From: Streptosporangium sp. NBC_01495
GTDB taxonomy: Bacteria > Actinomycetota > Actinomycetes > Streptosporangiales > Streptosporangiaceae
Assembly: GCF_036250735.1 (NCBI RefSeq)
Contig: NZ_CP109430.1
Coordinates: 9,300,001 to 9,364,000 of the forward strand
Reading direction: 5' to 3'
Length of the DNA stretch: 64,000 nucleotides
This document shows positions 1 to 7,261 of the stretch, piece by piece; position 1 is the stretch's first letter, and every line of letters begins with the position of its first letter. The translations under genes and the position numbers were made by a program. A model generated the notes under the pieces. That model ran no database searches. It was given only the letters and a program-made list of their open reading frames with translations, and was not told the DNA's origin.

Positions 1-1
1 G

Positions 2-109
2 CGTCGGCAGAAGGCCGAGTGGACCAAGGAGCGCGCTGAGCTGGAGATGGAGCGTGATGTGCTCAAACGCTCGGTGGTCTTGTGGGTGAGGGAGGCGACG
101 GGCCGATGA
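2..109 (+). CDS. IS3 transposase orfA, C-terminal end (partial)
   Basis: Thirty-five codons are open from the window edge to a TGA at 107-109. The peptide (RRQKAEWTKERAELEMERDVL and on) is charged and helical, like the leucine-zipper tail of IS3 OrfA proteins that follows the helix-turn-helix. Its stop overlaps the ATG of the catalytic frame (ATGA at 106-109). That arrangement suits translational coupling or the programmed -1 frameshift that makes OrfAB in this family. The DNA-binding N-terminus is off the window. Confidence 0.75.
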   Translation, partial: RRQKAEWTKERAELEMERDVLKRSVVLWVREATGR

Positions 110-1020
110 GCATGGTGGCTTTCATCGCCTGCCAGAAGACCGACTACGACATTCCCCACGCCGTGGCCTGCCGGATCCTTGGGGTCTCGCAGTCCTGGTT
201 CTATAAATGGCGCGAGCGCGCGCCGAGCGCCCGCCGACAGCGGCGTACCGAGCTGGATACGGCGATCGAGGCGAAGTTCGTCGCCTTGGGCGGAACCTAC
301 GGATCGCCGCGGATCACCCGGGACCTGCACGAGAAGGGCTGGCGGGTGTCGGCCAACACGGTCGCGGCCCGGATGGCCGAGCTCGGTCTGGTCGCCCGGG
401 TGCGTAGGAAGCCCCGGTCGTTGACCCGCCAAGGGCGGCGGCCGGCGGCACCGGATCTGGTCGGCCGCCAGTTCACCGCCGTCGCGCCGGATGTGTTGTG
501 GTGCGGCGATGTCACCGAGATCGTCACCGATGAGGGCAAGCTGTATCTGGCCACGGTCGAGGACCTGTTTTCACGCCGACTGCTCGGCTACGCCATGTCA
601 GACCATCACGACGCCGCCCTCACGGTGGCCTCGTTGCAGATGGCCGCGGTGACCCGGGGCGGCGACGTCGACGGGGTGATCTTCCACTCCGACCGCGGCA
701 GCGAATACAGTGCTGCCCGCTTCCAGGTCGCCTGCCGGCACTGGGGCGTGACCCAGTCGATGGGCCGGGTCGGCTGCGCGCTGGACAACGCCGCCGCCGA
801 GTCGCTGAATTCCACGCTCAAGGTCGAGTTCGTTTACCGTCATCGGTTCGCCACCCGGGCCGAGGCCCGCTTGAAGATCGCTACCTGGATCACCGACTTC
901 TACAACGCCCGGCGCCGGCGCAGCGCCGCCGACGGGCTACCACCGATCATCTACGAACAGCAGATCACCGCCGCCAGAGCGGCCACCACGGCGAGGCGTC
1001 AGCAGTTCATCGCCGCATAG
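106..1020 (+). CDS. IS3-family transposase orfB (DDE integrase core)
   Basis: This 304-residue catalytic subunit would cut and join the element ends. I start it at the ATG overlapping the orfA stop. A Cys/Trp-rich N-terminal helix-turn-helix region (about residues 15-45) is followed by the conserved YGSPRI segment (65-70) and an rve-type integrase core. The acidic triad is visible: D135 in WCGDVTEI, D196 in HSDRGSEY and E232 in AAAESLNS. The 35-residue spacing between the last two is the IS3 signature. The reading frame is unbroken. Confidence 0.93.
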   Translation: MSMVAFIACQKTDYDIPHAVACRILGVSQSWFYKWRERAPSARRQRRTELDTAIEAKFVALGGTYGSPRITRDLHEKGWRVSANTVAARMAELGLVARVRRKPRSLTRQGRRPAAPDLVGRQFTAVAPDVLWCGDVTEIVTDEGKLYLATVEDLFSRRLLGYAMSDHHDAALTVASLQMAAVTRGGDVDGVIFHSDRGSEYSAARFQVACRHWGVTQSMGRVGCALDNAAAESLNSTLKVEFVYRHRFATRAEARLKIATWITDFYNARRRRSAADGLPPIIYEQQITAARAATTARRQQFIAA

Positions 1021-1112
1021 AAAAGTCTCCACGCTTTCAGGGGATTGCCAGGTATGGAGTGGACCAAGGCGCGGGAGTTCGCCCGCGCGAGGAAGAATGA
1101 ATGCCTCTGCGA

Positions 1113-1748
1113 TCAAGGCAAGTCAGGCTGTCGCGAGTGCCGATGTCGGCTGACGATCTGCCGTGTCCAGCGCATGTACCAGTCCAGGAACGGCACCGGC
1201 TCGCTCCAACCCCCATGCAGACGGCCTGACGGTTCGACAGCCCTCCAGGGGGCCGACGGCCACCAGTCCATGTCCTTCACCCATCCCATCTCGGTGAGCC
1301 AGACGGTGCCGGCGTACTCACCGTTCATGGCGAGCATGCTGATCCACGAGCATCCATGGCTGCACAGGAACATGGTTCCGGGCGAGGGCTTGTCCATCGA
1401 CAAGGTGGGGTCTGCGCCATCGCCTGCGAGGCGCCGCAGTTGCCGCACATCATCCCGAGTCACCGGGAAGGGCTCCCACGGGTAGGCGGCGACCTCGGGT
1501 TCCTCCTGGAAGTACTCACGCTCCCGTTGGGTCTCTTCCACGATCCAATGCAGGTCGAGCAGGCGACCGGGAGAGACTCCCCGGCCGAATCGCAACAGGA
1601 ACGACCGGAACTCGTCAGGAAGCGGCGCGCCGATCACTTCCTCAAGGGCCACAACCTCGGATTCCGGCAGAGGAACAGCCGTTGAGAGTTCAGCAAGCCG
1701 AGAGAGTTCAGCAGCCATCTCATCCAGGCCGATGTCTGATCGCATCAC
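1113..1748 (-). CDS. SMI1/KNR4 (SUKH) domain protein
   Basis: The 211-residue soluble protein has the SUKH pattern: an N-terminal helix, the 'IGAPLPDEFRSFLLRFG' segment near residues 40-56 (the family's LP.xYxxFL signature), and a WLTEMGWV segment near 150. The start is the first of two adjacent ATGs, with GGGGAG about 6 nt upstream. Known SUKH proteins are often immunity proteins that neutralise polymorphic toxins. No toxin gene is visible beside it, and it sits between two IS3 remnants, so it is either an orphan immunity gene carried by mobile DNA or has another role. The immunity function is inference. Confidence 0.8.
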   Translation of the reverse strand: MMRSDIGLDEMAAELSRLAELSTAVPLPESEVVALEEVIGAPLPDEFRSFLLRFGRGVSPGRLLDLHWIVEETQREREYFQEEPEVAAYPWEPFPVTRDDVRQLRRLAGDGADPTLSMDKPSPGTMFLCSHGCSWISMLAMNGEYAGTVWLTEMGWVKDMDWWPSAPWRAVEPSGRLHGGWSEPVPFLDWYMRWTRQIVSRHRHSRQPDLP

Positions 1749-1916
1749 TTCTCCCCGCCAAAGGTTTCAACGCGCACAGGCTAACGGCGTCGAAGAGCAG
1801 GTGGCTGCGCCCGGCTTTGGGCGGCGTGCCTCAGCATCCTGCCACAGGCAGGGTGGTGCGATACTCGCCGAATTCCGCTCTATATTCATCGCGAGGACGT
1901 CAGTCACCTCGGTGGC

Positions 1917-2395
1917 GCCGCGGAACTTGTCAAGCTTGGTGAGACACGGATGCTTTAGCTGATCTGTGCCTGTTTCTCTCGTTTGCCCGGGTCGTTGATC
2001 CATGCCGTGGTGGGAATCGCGGGTGGGGTTGGCCTCCTGCGAAACCGTCCGGGGTTGGCCTGGTAGGCGCTGTGCAGGGTCGCGGCCCGCTGGGTGCGGA
2101 TCTGCTCTGCGGTGCCGAAGTGCACCGAGGCCGGGGTGTGCAACCCGATTCCCGAATGGCGGTGTTCGTGGTTGTAGTAAGTGAAGAACGCCTCGCAGAA
2201 CGCGCGGGCGTCGTCGATGCTCCCGAACCGCTCAGGAAAGGCCGGGCAGTACTTCAGCGTCTTGAACGCCGCTTCGGAGTAGGGGTTGTCGTTGGAGGTT
2301 TTCGGCCGCGAATGTGAGCGGCTGATCTGCAGGTCGGCCAGCAGCGCGGCCACATCGCCCGAGGTCATCGAGGGGCCTCTGTCGGCATGCACCAC
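1917..2395 (-). pseudogene. IS3-family transposase remnant (C-terminal third)
   Basis: The open frame runs from 2395 to a TAA at 1955 and encodes the C-terminal part of an IS3 integrase core. It begins at the second catalytic Asp (VVHADRGPSMTS). The typical SHSRPKTSNDNPYSE segment with the catalytic Glu and the YYNHEHRHSGIG tail follow. The first half of orfB and all of orfA are missing: upstream codons show no homology. After the stop the sequence (tgtctcaccaagcttgaca near 1917-1940) looks like the right terminal repeat. The element is different from the one at the window start. Confidence 0.82.
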
Positions 2396-2697
2396 GCTCG
2401 GCCCGCGGCCCCTGTGGCTCCGAACTCACACGTCCATCATCACGCACGCCGACACCCAGGTCGGCAGCAGTCAAGGTCACGATCGTCAACGGTCCTATCT
2501 CGCCCTAGTCGCAGCTCAGAAGGGTACTTCCTCCCGATGTCTCACCTGACCCTGCCAAAGAGGGCCTTGGCGTCCGTATGCGTCCTCTGAAGTCCTATGA
2601 CGTCCGGCTACACCGGGCATGAAGTAAGAGAGCCGTCACCCTTGGGTAAGGGCAACGGTTCGTCTGCTCGCGGAAGACGTCCAGGACGTCCTGAGAC
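2396..2697. other. Intergenic stretch between IS3 remnant and integrase
   Basis: No convincing gene is seen on either strand across 302 bases. The IS3 remnant ends abruptly at its left side here. Close to the integrase stop there are small inverted repeats: a GAGAC/GTCTC pair flanks the stop codon, and GACGTCC/GGACGTC occurs near 2680-2692. They could act as a weak terminator. No attachment core could be defined from this side. Confidence 0.4.
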
Positions 2698-4218
2698 TCA
2701 GGTCTCCCGCCAGATCGGTTCGAGGAGATCGGGATTGAAGGGCCTGCGACCTCCGCCGCTGGGATAGATGATCACCGCATGCAGGGCTTCGCGGATGTAC
2801 GACCGCTTGATGGACAGGGGCAGGCCGCCCTCTTCCTCGGTGAGGTACCAGCGTCGCCGGATCTCGGCCACGTCCGTGGTGGACCGGGCCAGATGACGTT
2901 CGGCGGACGCCGTGAAGTTCTGCCCTTCCGCGCGTAGACGGCTGATGCGCTTTTCAAGGTCAGGCGCTGTGGAGAAGAACAATTCGTTGCTGATGTTCCC
3001 TGCGGCCCACTGGCTGCGGAGTTCTTCGAGACGAGCTTTCGTGTCCTCGTAGTCCTGCTTTCCTTCCCATTCGGCAGGACTGACGGATGCCGCTATCTGA
3101 ACTTCTTCAAGCTTGGCCAGAACGGCTTCGGAGACGTACAGGTCAACCATGTCCCCACGCCTGCCGAGCCCACCGCAACCACCCACCGTCTTGGCAGGGC
3201 AGGAGTAGATGTGCTGGACACACTCCTTCACACGGGTGACGCGAAGGGAGGCGTTGCAGATCGAGCCATCGGGCTTAGTGCGTCCGCAACGTAGGAAGCC
3301 GGTCAGGAGGTACCGATGTTCCTTGAAGTCTCTCGCGAGGATGCTGCCGACTGTTCCGTCGGGGTAGATGTAATGACCCTTCCGTGTCTCGAAGATATTC
3401 TTGATCGCGATCCACTGCTCAGAGGTGATGATCGGCTGCCACTGGCCGACGATCGGGTCTCCCGAGGCATCTCGTACGAGCTCACCGTCGAGCTCTCTCC
3501 AACCGCACAGCCGAGCATTCGTGACCATGAGTTTCAGGGACCGTGAGCTCCAGTTGTTGCCAAGGGATGTCTTGATGTCCTTTCTCTGCCACTCGCCCAC
3601 AATCGAGTTGAGCGAACGGCCGCTGATGACATCCATGGCTGCCTGCCGTACGAGGGGAGCCTCCCGAGGGTCGAGCGCCAGACGGTCGGGCAGCCAGCCG
3701 AAGGGGCGCGTTCCGCCGACGGGTACTCCCTGTTCTGCCCGTGTCCGGTGAGAGCGACGCATCCGGCGCTGCATCTTCCGGACTTCCATCTTGGAGATGA
3801 CCGCGCCGAAGAGACCCATGCTCTCGGTGTCCTCGCTGTAGAGATCTTTCATCCCACGGGCGTCGGCGAACACGCGGCCGTCCCGGTATGTGATCGCCTC
3901 TACGAAACGTTCGTAGTCACCCGGACGACGGGCAAGACGGTCTTCGGCCACGATGACGACGCCCTGGACCGCCGTACCGTCGGAAAGCTCACCGGCACGA
4001 AGCGCTTTGAGCATCGCTTCGAAGCCGTCACGGACCACGTCGGCCTTGGCCGCGGACTTGTCGTTGTCCGTGAACTCGTGGACCACGGCCCAGCCCTGTC
4101 GTGCCGCCGTCTTGCGGTTGAGTTTGTGCTGGTCCTGAACTCCGTGTTCGTCCCTCCTGATGTCTGCGGAGATGCGAGCGTAGGAGACGACGGGGATAGC
4201 CGAGCCGACCTGTGCCAT
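2698..4218 (-). CDS. Large serine recombinase (integrase)
   Basis: This 506-residue protein is a site-specific recombinase of the phage/ICE large serine type. The N-terminal resolvase domain (about 8-160) carries the Y-x-R-x-S motif with nucleophile S17 in SYARIS, and LARRPGDYERF. A recombinase domain (about 190-300) follows, then a zinc-ribbon with spaced Cys residues (LRCG, SICN, YSCPAK, GGCGG) and a C-terminal coiled coil (about 390-450). The ATG at 4218 is chosen because GGAGG lies 5 nt before it. The frame stays open upstream into a lipoprotein fragment, but that is a junction, not one protein. The gene lies next to a likely attachment site. Confidence 0.92.
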   Translation of the reverse strand: MAQVGSAIPVVSYARISADIRRDEHGVQDQHKLNRKTAARQGWAVVHEFTDNDKSAAKADVVRDGFEAMLKALRAGELSDGTAVQGVVIVAEDRLARRPGDYERFVEAITYRDGRVFADARGMKDLYSEDTESMGLFGAVISKMEVRKMQRRMRRSHRTRAEQGVPVGGTRPFGWLPDRLALDPREAPLVRQAAMDVISGRSLNSIVGEWQRKDIKTSLGNNWSSRSLKLMVTNARLCGWRELDGELVRDASGDPIVGQWQPIITSEQWIAIKNIFETRKGHYIYPDGTVGSILARDFKEHRYLLTGFLRCGRTKPDGSICNASLRVTRVKECVQHIYSCPAKTVGGCGGLGRRGDMVDLYVSEAVLAKLEEVQIAASVSPAEWEGKQDYEDTKARLEELRSQWAAGNISNELFFSTAPDLEKRISRLRAEGQNFTASAERHLARSTTDVAEIRRRWYLTEEEGGLPLSIKRSYIREALHAVIIYPSGGGRRPFNPDLLEPIWRET

Positions 4219-4932
4219 GGGGACCTCCACAGGAATTATTGCCTGAGTGAGAGGTCTATCACCAGCAGTATCTGTACAAGAACCCGAAGAGCGTCCGTCA
4301 TAGTCCGCCAACATCCGTGATCGAACTTCGTCGTTGTCACTCGCAACGTCACTCAGGCGGTCGGCAAGCCTTCCGCACAGACGCCTCACAAGGACGCCCA
4401 AAGCCGGGTCACGCTGCCCGGCAAGCACCTGCTGGTAGGCGGCCAGCGCCGTGCCGCGGGCCTTCCACGCGTCCGCCACGGCGTCGCCGCCGGGCAGGGC
4501 GCGCACCGCCCGGTAGTCGTCGTGGTCCTTGGGGTCACCGGCGCGCAATCCCGGGTACATCTGGTTGGGCAGCAACAGGACATACACCATGCGCGACAGG
4601 GATGGGTCAGGGCCGATCCACAGATCGACCGTGTCCGAGCTGTACACGGTGGCGCAGAGGAGAACCACGCGGTGGTCGTCGGTCGCGCATGCCAGCAGTT
4701 GGATCCGCTCCGGGATGAAACCCGAGAACCGATATGTGAGGCGCACGGCCGCGCCCCGGTCGGGCACCTGCGGGTTCACCGTGACCGTCCAGCCGGTGAT
4801 CTCGGCGGTCGTCGGGTAGACCTCGTCGCCGCGCACCACAGTCACTTTCCCGGCCGCTGGGCCCAGCTCGCCCGGCTCCTGCGGCCCGTTGCACGCGCCG
4901 ACGAGCAGCAGTACGGCAGCGACAAGCCACAC
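4219..4932 (-). pseudogene. Lipoprotein gene truncated at an integration junction
   Basis: A GTG at 4932 begins a lipoprotein-type signal (VWLVAAVLLLVGAC, lipobox LVGAC) followed by about 170 residues of secreted-type sequence. I do not recognise a family. Its 3' end is lost: the frame runs without a stop through a more AT-rich segment (about 4219-4330) into the serine integrase. Base composition and the strong internal RBS show this is an accidental in-frame join. The most likely history is that an integrating element used this site and displaced the gene's tail. The promoter region is shared divergently with the histidine kinase at 5000. Confidence 0.65.
4257..4289 (+). repeat. Partial copy of the YKNPNGYC small-gene sequence, possible attachment core
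   Basis: On the plus strand 4257-4289 reads Y-H-Q-Q-Y-L-Y-K-N-P-K, almost the same as sequence at 20734 (YHQRYLYKNPNG) and in the intact small gene at 17214 (YRRQYSYKNPNG). Between this copy and the 20734 copy 28 of 32 bases match, and several differences are synonymous. That suggests a coding origin. Similarity stops at the Pro-Lys codons, close to the expected crossover zone just upstream of the integrase. Confidence 0.5.
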
Positions 4933-4963
4933 CCGCGAGATCGTGGCGCGTTTTTACCGTGAG

Positions 4964-4993
4964 TTGACCGTGCGCCGCCGGACGGTCCACAGT
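4964..4993 (+). promoter_or_regulatory. Possible promoter of the histidine kinase gene
   Basis: TTGACC at 4964-4969 and CACAGT at 4988-4993 are 18 bp apart and resemble a housekeeping promoter. The second box ends 6 nt before the ATG at 5000. No Shine-Dalgarno sequence is visible, so a leaderless transcript is plausible. Confidence 0.4.
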
Positions 4994-4999
4994 GAGCGC

Positions 5000-6094
5000 A
5001 TGAACAGGGCTCTGCCCGTGCTGACCTTCGGCGCGCTGCTCACGCTGCTGATCGGGGTCGTCGCATCTGGAGAGTCCCTGCCGTCGCTTGTGCTCGGCGC
5101 GGTGTTCACCGCATTGGCCACCGCCGGCTTCTCGTGGGTACGTGCGCGCAATCAGCTGGCCTGGTCGCTCGGGTACGTGGCCGTGCAGCTGCCGATCGCG
5201 TTCGTCGTGTTCTCGCTGAGCGCAGGGGTCGCCGCGACGCTTCTGCTCGTCGTGTTGGTCAGCCAGTGCGTGCTGCTACGGTTGCCGATCGCCGCGACGG
5301 CGGTCGTGGTCGGGCTGGTCCCGTTCGTCCACCTCGGCATGTCGTGGGGCGAAGGGCTGCGGGAAGGGCTTGGAATATTTCTCGCCGCGGTGTTCGCCGC
5401 GATCGTGACGGAGTTGCTGCAACGCGAACAACGCGCCCGTGTCGAACTAGCCGAGGCGCACGAGCAGTTGCGTGACTACGCCGTGCAGGCGGAGCGGCTC
5501 GCAACCGTGCAGGAACGCAACCGGGTCGCACGCGACATCCACGATGGACTCGGACACTCGCTCACCGTCGTCCAGATGCAGGTCAAGGCCGCCCGGGCGG
5601 TCCTGCCGACCGACACCGCCAAGGCCGACGAGATACTCGCCAAGGCCCAGGACCAGGCCGAGGCCGCACTCGCCGAAGTACGCTGCTCGGTCCGCACATT
5701 GCGCGAACCACGCGAAACCCCTCCCCTGCCCGACGCCTTGCAGGCGTTGGCCGAACTGACATCCGCCGCGGGCGTGACCACCAGCGTCGCGATATCCGGC
5801 GAGCAGCGACCGTTGCCTGACGAGACGCGCGAGGCCTTGTTCCGTGCGGCGCAAGAGGGTCTGACCAACGTCCGCAAGCACGCCCAGGCAACCCGTGCCG
5901 ACTTGGTCCTGGACTACGCTGACACCGCCGTCCGGCTGGCCATCCGCGACGACGGCGCCGGCTCCGCTTCGACGCCTGCGTCCGGTTTCGGCCTGGTCGG
6001 GCTCCGGGAACGCGCCGAGCACCTGGGCGGACGGTTGAGCGTCGAGTCGGCACCGGGGGCGGGCTACACATTGAGCATGGAGGTTCCCGGATGA
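5000..6094 (+). CDS. Sensor histidine kinase, NarL/DesK-type (HisKA_3)
   Basis: The 364-residue membrane kinase probably signals to the response regulator that overlaps it. Four to five hydrophobic segments fill roughly residues 5-135. The dimerisation/phospho-acceptor region VARDIHDGLGHSL (His near residue 180) and a HATPase_c domain with EGLTNVRKHA (N box), DDGAGS and GLVGLRERAEHLGG (G box) follow. I chose ATG 5000 rather than further upstream in-frame codons because it begins the hydrophobic N-terminus; the longer version would add a charged, promoter-overlapping stretch. The stop overlaps the regulator start by ATGA. Confidence 0.92.
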   Translation: MNRALPVLTFGALLTLLIGVVASGESLPSLVLGAVFTALATAGFSWVRARNQLAWSLGYVAVQLPIAFVVFSLSAGVAATLLLVVLVSQCVLLRLPIAATAVVVGLVPFVHLGMSWGEGLREGLGIFLAAVFAAIVTELLQREQRARVELAEAHEQLRDYAVQAERLATVQERNRVARDIHDGLGHSLTVVQMQVKAARAVLPTDTAKADEILAKAQDQAEAALAEVRCSVRTLREPRETPPLPDALQALAELTSAAGVTTSVAISGEQRPLPDETREALFRAAQEGLTNVRKHAQATRADLVLDYADTAVRLAIRDDGAGSASTPASGFGLVGLRERAEHLGGRLSVESAPGAGYTLSMEVPG

Positions 6095-6744
6095 GCCCGG
6101 TCCGCGTCCTGTTGGTCGACGACCAGGCTCTGTTCCGCGAGGCCCTGGCCACCCTCCTGGCCACGCACGACGCCATCGAGGTCGTCGGCGAGGCAGGCAA
6201 CGGCGACGAAGCGATCCGCCAGGCCGCCGAGCTCACCCCGGACGTCGTCCTGATGGATCTGCGCATGCCCGTCCTGGACGGCGTCGCCGCGACCCGCCGC
6301 TTGCGTACCGACCACCCCGGCATCGGCATTATCGCGCTGACGACGTTCGACGACGACGAGAACGTGTTCGCCGCCCTTCGCGCTGGAGCTTTGGGCTACC
6401 TGCTCAAGGACGTCTCCTCGGCTCAGCTGATCGAGGCCGTCCTGGCCGCCGCCCGCGGCGAGTCGGTGTTGCAGCCGTCCGTCGCCGCGAAGGTGGTCGC
6501 CCAGTTCGTCCGCCTGCCCTCGACCAGCGCCCCGGAACCGCAGCCATTGGTCGTGCCGCTGTCCGACCGCGAACTCGAAGTCCTCCGCCTCCTCGCCACC
6601 GGCCACAGCAACCGCGAAATCGCCACAACGCTTCACCTGGCCGAGGGCACCGTGAAAAACCACGTCACCAACGTCCTGTCAAAACTGAACGCCCGCGACC
6701 GCACCCAAGCCGCATTACGCGCACGGTCACTCGGTTTGCTCTGA
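6091..6744 (+). CDS. LuxR/NarL-family response regulator
   Basis: The 217-residue partner of the kinase at 5000 has a receiver domain with acidic pair DD near residues 10-11, phospho-acceptor D in VVLMDLRMP (near residue 54), the TTFDDDE switch region and a KDVSS Lys. The C-terminal HTH (about 150-212) includes LSDRELEVLRLLATG and GTVKNHVTNVLSKL. The start overlaps the kinase stop by 4 bases, which indicates coupling. Palindromes just after the stop are candidate binding sites for this or another NarL-type protein. Confidence 0.93.
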   Translation: MSPVRVLLVDDQALFREALATLLATHDAIEVVGEAGNGDEAIRQAAELTPDVVLMDLRMPVLDGVAATRRLRTDHPGIGIIALTTFDDDENVFAALRAGALGYLLKDVSSAQLIEAVLAAARGESVLQPSVAAKVVAQFVRLPSTSAPEPQPLVVPLSDRELEVLRLLATGHSNREIATTLHLAEGTVKNHVTNVLSKLNARDRTQAALRARSLGLL

Positions 6745-6758
6745 CCATTCCCGCCAGG

Positions 6759-6789
6759 GTCATGACCACGTCATGACCTCGGGCATGAC
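6759..6789 (+). promoter_or_regulatory. Three helically phased TCATGAC-type palindromes
   Basis: GTCATGAC occurs at 6759-6766 and 6770-6777, and GGCATGAC at 6782-6789. The first two are perfect 8-bp palindromes. Start-to-start spacing is 11 and 12 bp, about one helical turn, so all face the same side of the DNA. They lie 76-106 bp before the ATG of the membrane protein at 6865, directly after the response-regulator gene. NarL-family dimers often bind such phased palindromes; the assignment to this regulator is inference. Confidence 0.5.
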
Positions 6790-6864
6790 CTCCGGCACAT
6801 GGCAGGACGGCGGCCGGCGGCGACTCTTGTCGGTATCAGTCGATGCCGAGTCCAAGGGGACGTC

Positions 6865-7254
6865 ATGACGACCATGGGAACCACCCGAAGTACGAGTCGC
6901 AAGCTGGGCCGGTTCGTCTGGCACTACGTCGAGATGGTGATCGCCATGCTCGCCGGGATGTTCGCGCTGGCACCGCTGTGGCCGGACGCCTGGCTGGCGC
7001 GGCCGGAGGTCGACGCGCTCGTCATGGCGACCAACATGACCATCGGAATGACCGTGGCGATGGTCTTGCGCGGGCATTCGTGGGCGCGGATCGGTGAGAT
7101 GGCGGCCGCGATGTACTTACCGTTCCTCGTCTTGCTGGTGCCGTTCTGGCTCGGGGCGTTGTCCGCCATGGGGTTGATGACGGCCGGGCACGTGATCATG
7201 TTCCCGCTCATGCTGGCCGCCATGGTGTGGCGCCGCGACCACTACTGGCACTGA
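6865..7254 (+). CDS. Methionine-rich four-helix membrane protein
   Basis: The 129-residue protein has four predicted membrane segments (about 20-40, 55-70, 78-98 and 103-122). It is unusually rich in Met in and near them (MVIAMLAGM, MATNMTIGM, MAAAMY, MGLMTAGHVIM) and has His near both ends (WHYVE, RRDHYWH). ATG 6865 is preferred over an upstream ATG because AGGGGAC lies about 6 nt before it. The next gene begins 7 nt after its stop, with GAGG spanning the stop, so the two are co-transcribed. I do not recognise a characterised family. Metal handling is only a guess from the Met/His content. Confidence 0.75.
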   Translation: MTTMGTTRSTSRKLGRFVWHYVEMVIAMLAGMFALAPLWPDAWLARPEVDALVMATNMTIGMTVAMVLRGHSWARIGEMAAAMYLPFLVLLVPFWLGALSAMGLMTAGHVIMFPLMLAAMVWRRDHYWH

Positions 7255-7261
7255 GGTTTCG

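Larger units (their letters stand above)
1..1050 (+). mobile_element. IS3-family insertion sequence, right-hand part
   Basis: The window opens inside an IS3-type element. The end of the short upstream frame (orfA) and the whole catalytic frame (orfB) are present, in the -1 relative phase usual for IS3. After the orfB stop, 1021-1050 reads as a plausible right terminal repeat: it contains tctccacgctttcagggg and ends in CA. The left end lies outside the window, so target duplication cannot be checked. The orfB frame is intact, so this copy may be functional. Confidence 0.8.

Noticed and set aside
1045..1485. Plus-strand frame opposite the SUKH gene
   Set aside because: No family similarity and lies antisense to a gene with good RBS and domain.
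2698..4932. A single 744-residue lipoprotein-recombinase fusion protein
   Set aside because: The recombinase has its own GGAGG and ATG at 4218, serine integrases are cytoplasmic, and base composition changes at the junction, so the open frame is taken as accidental.
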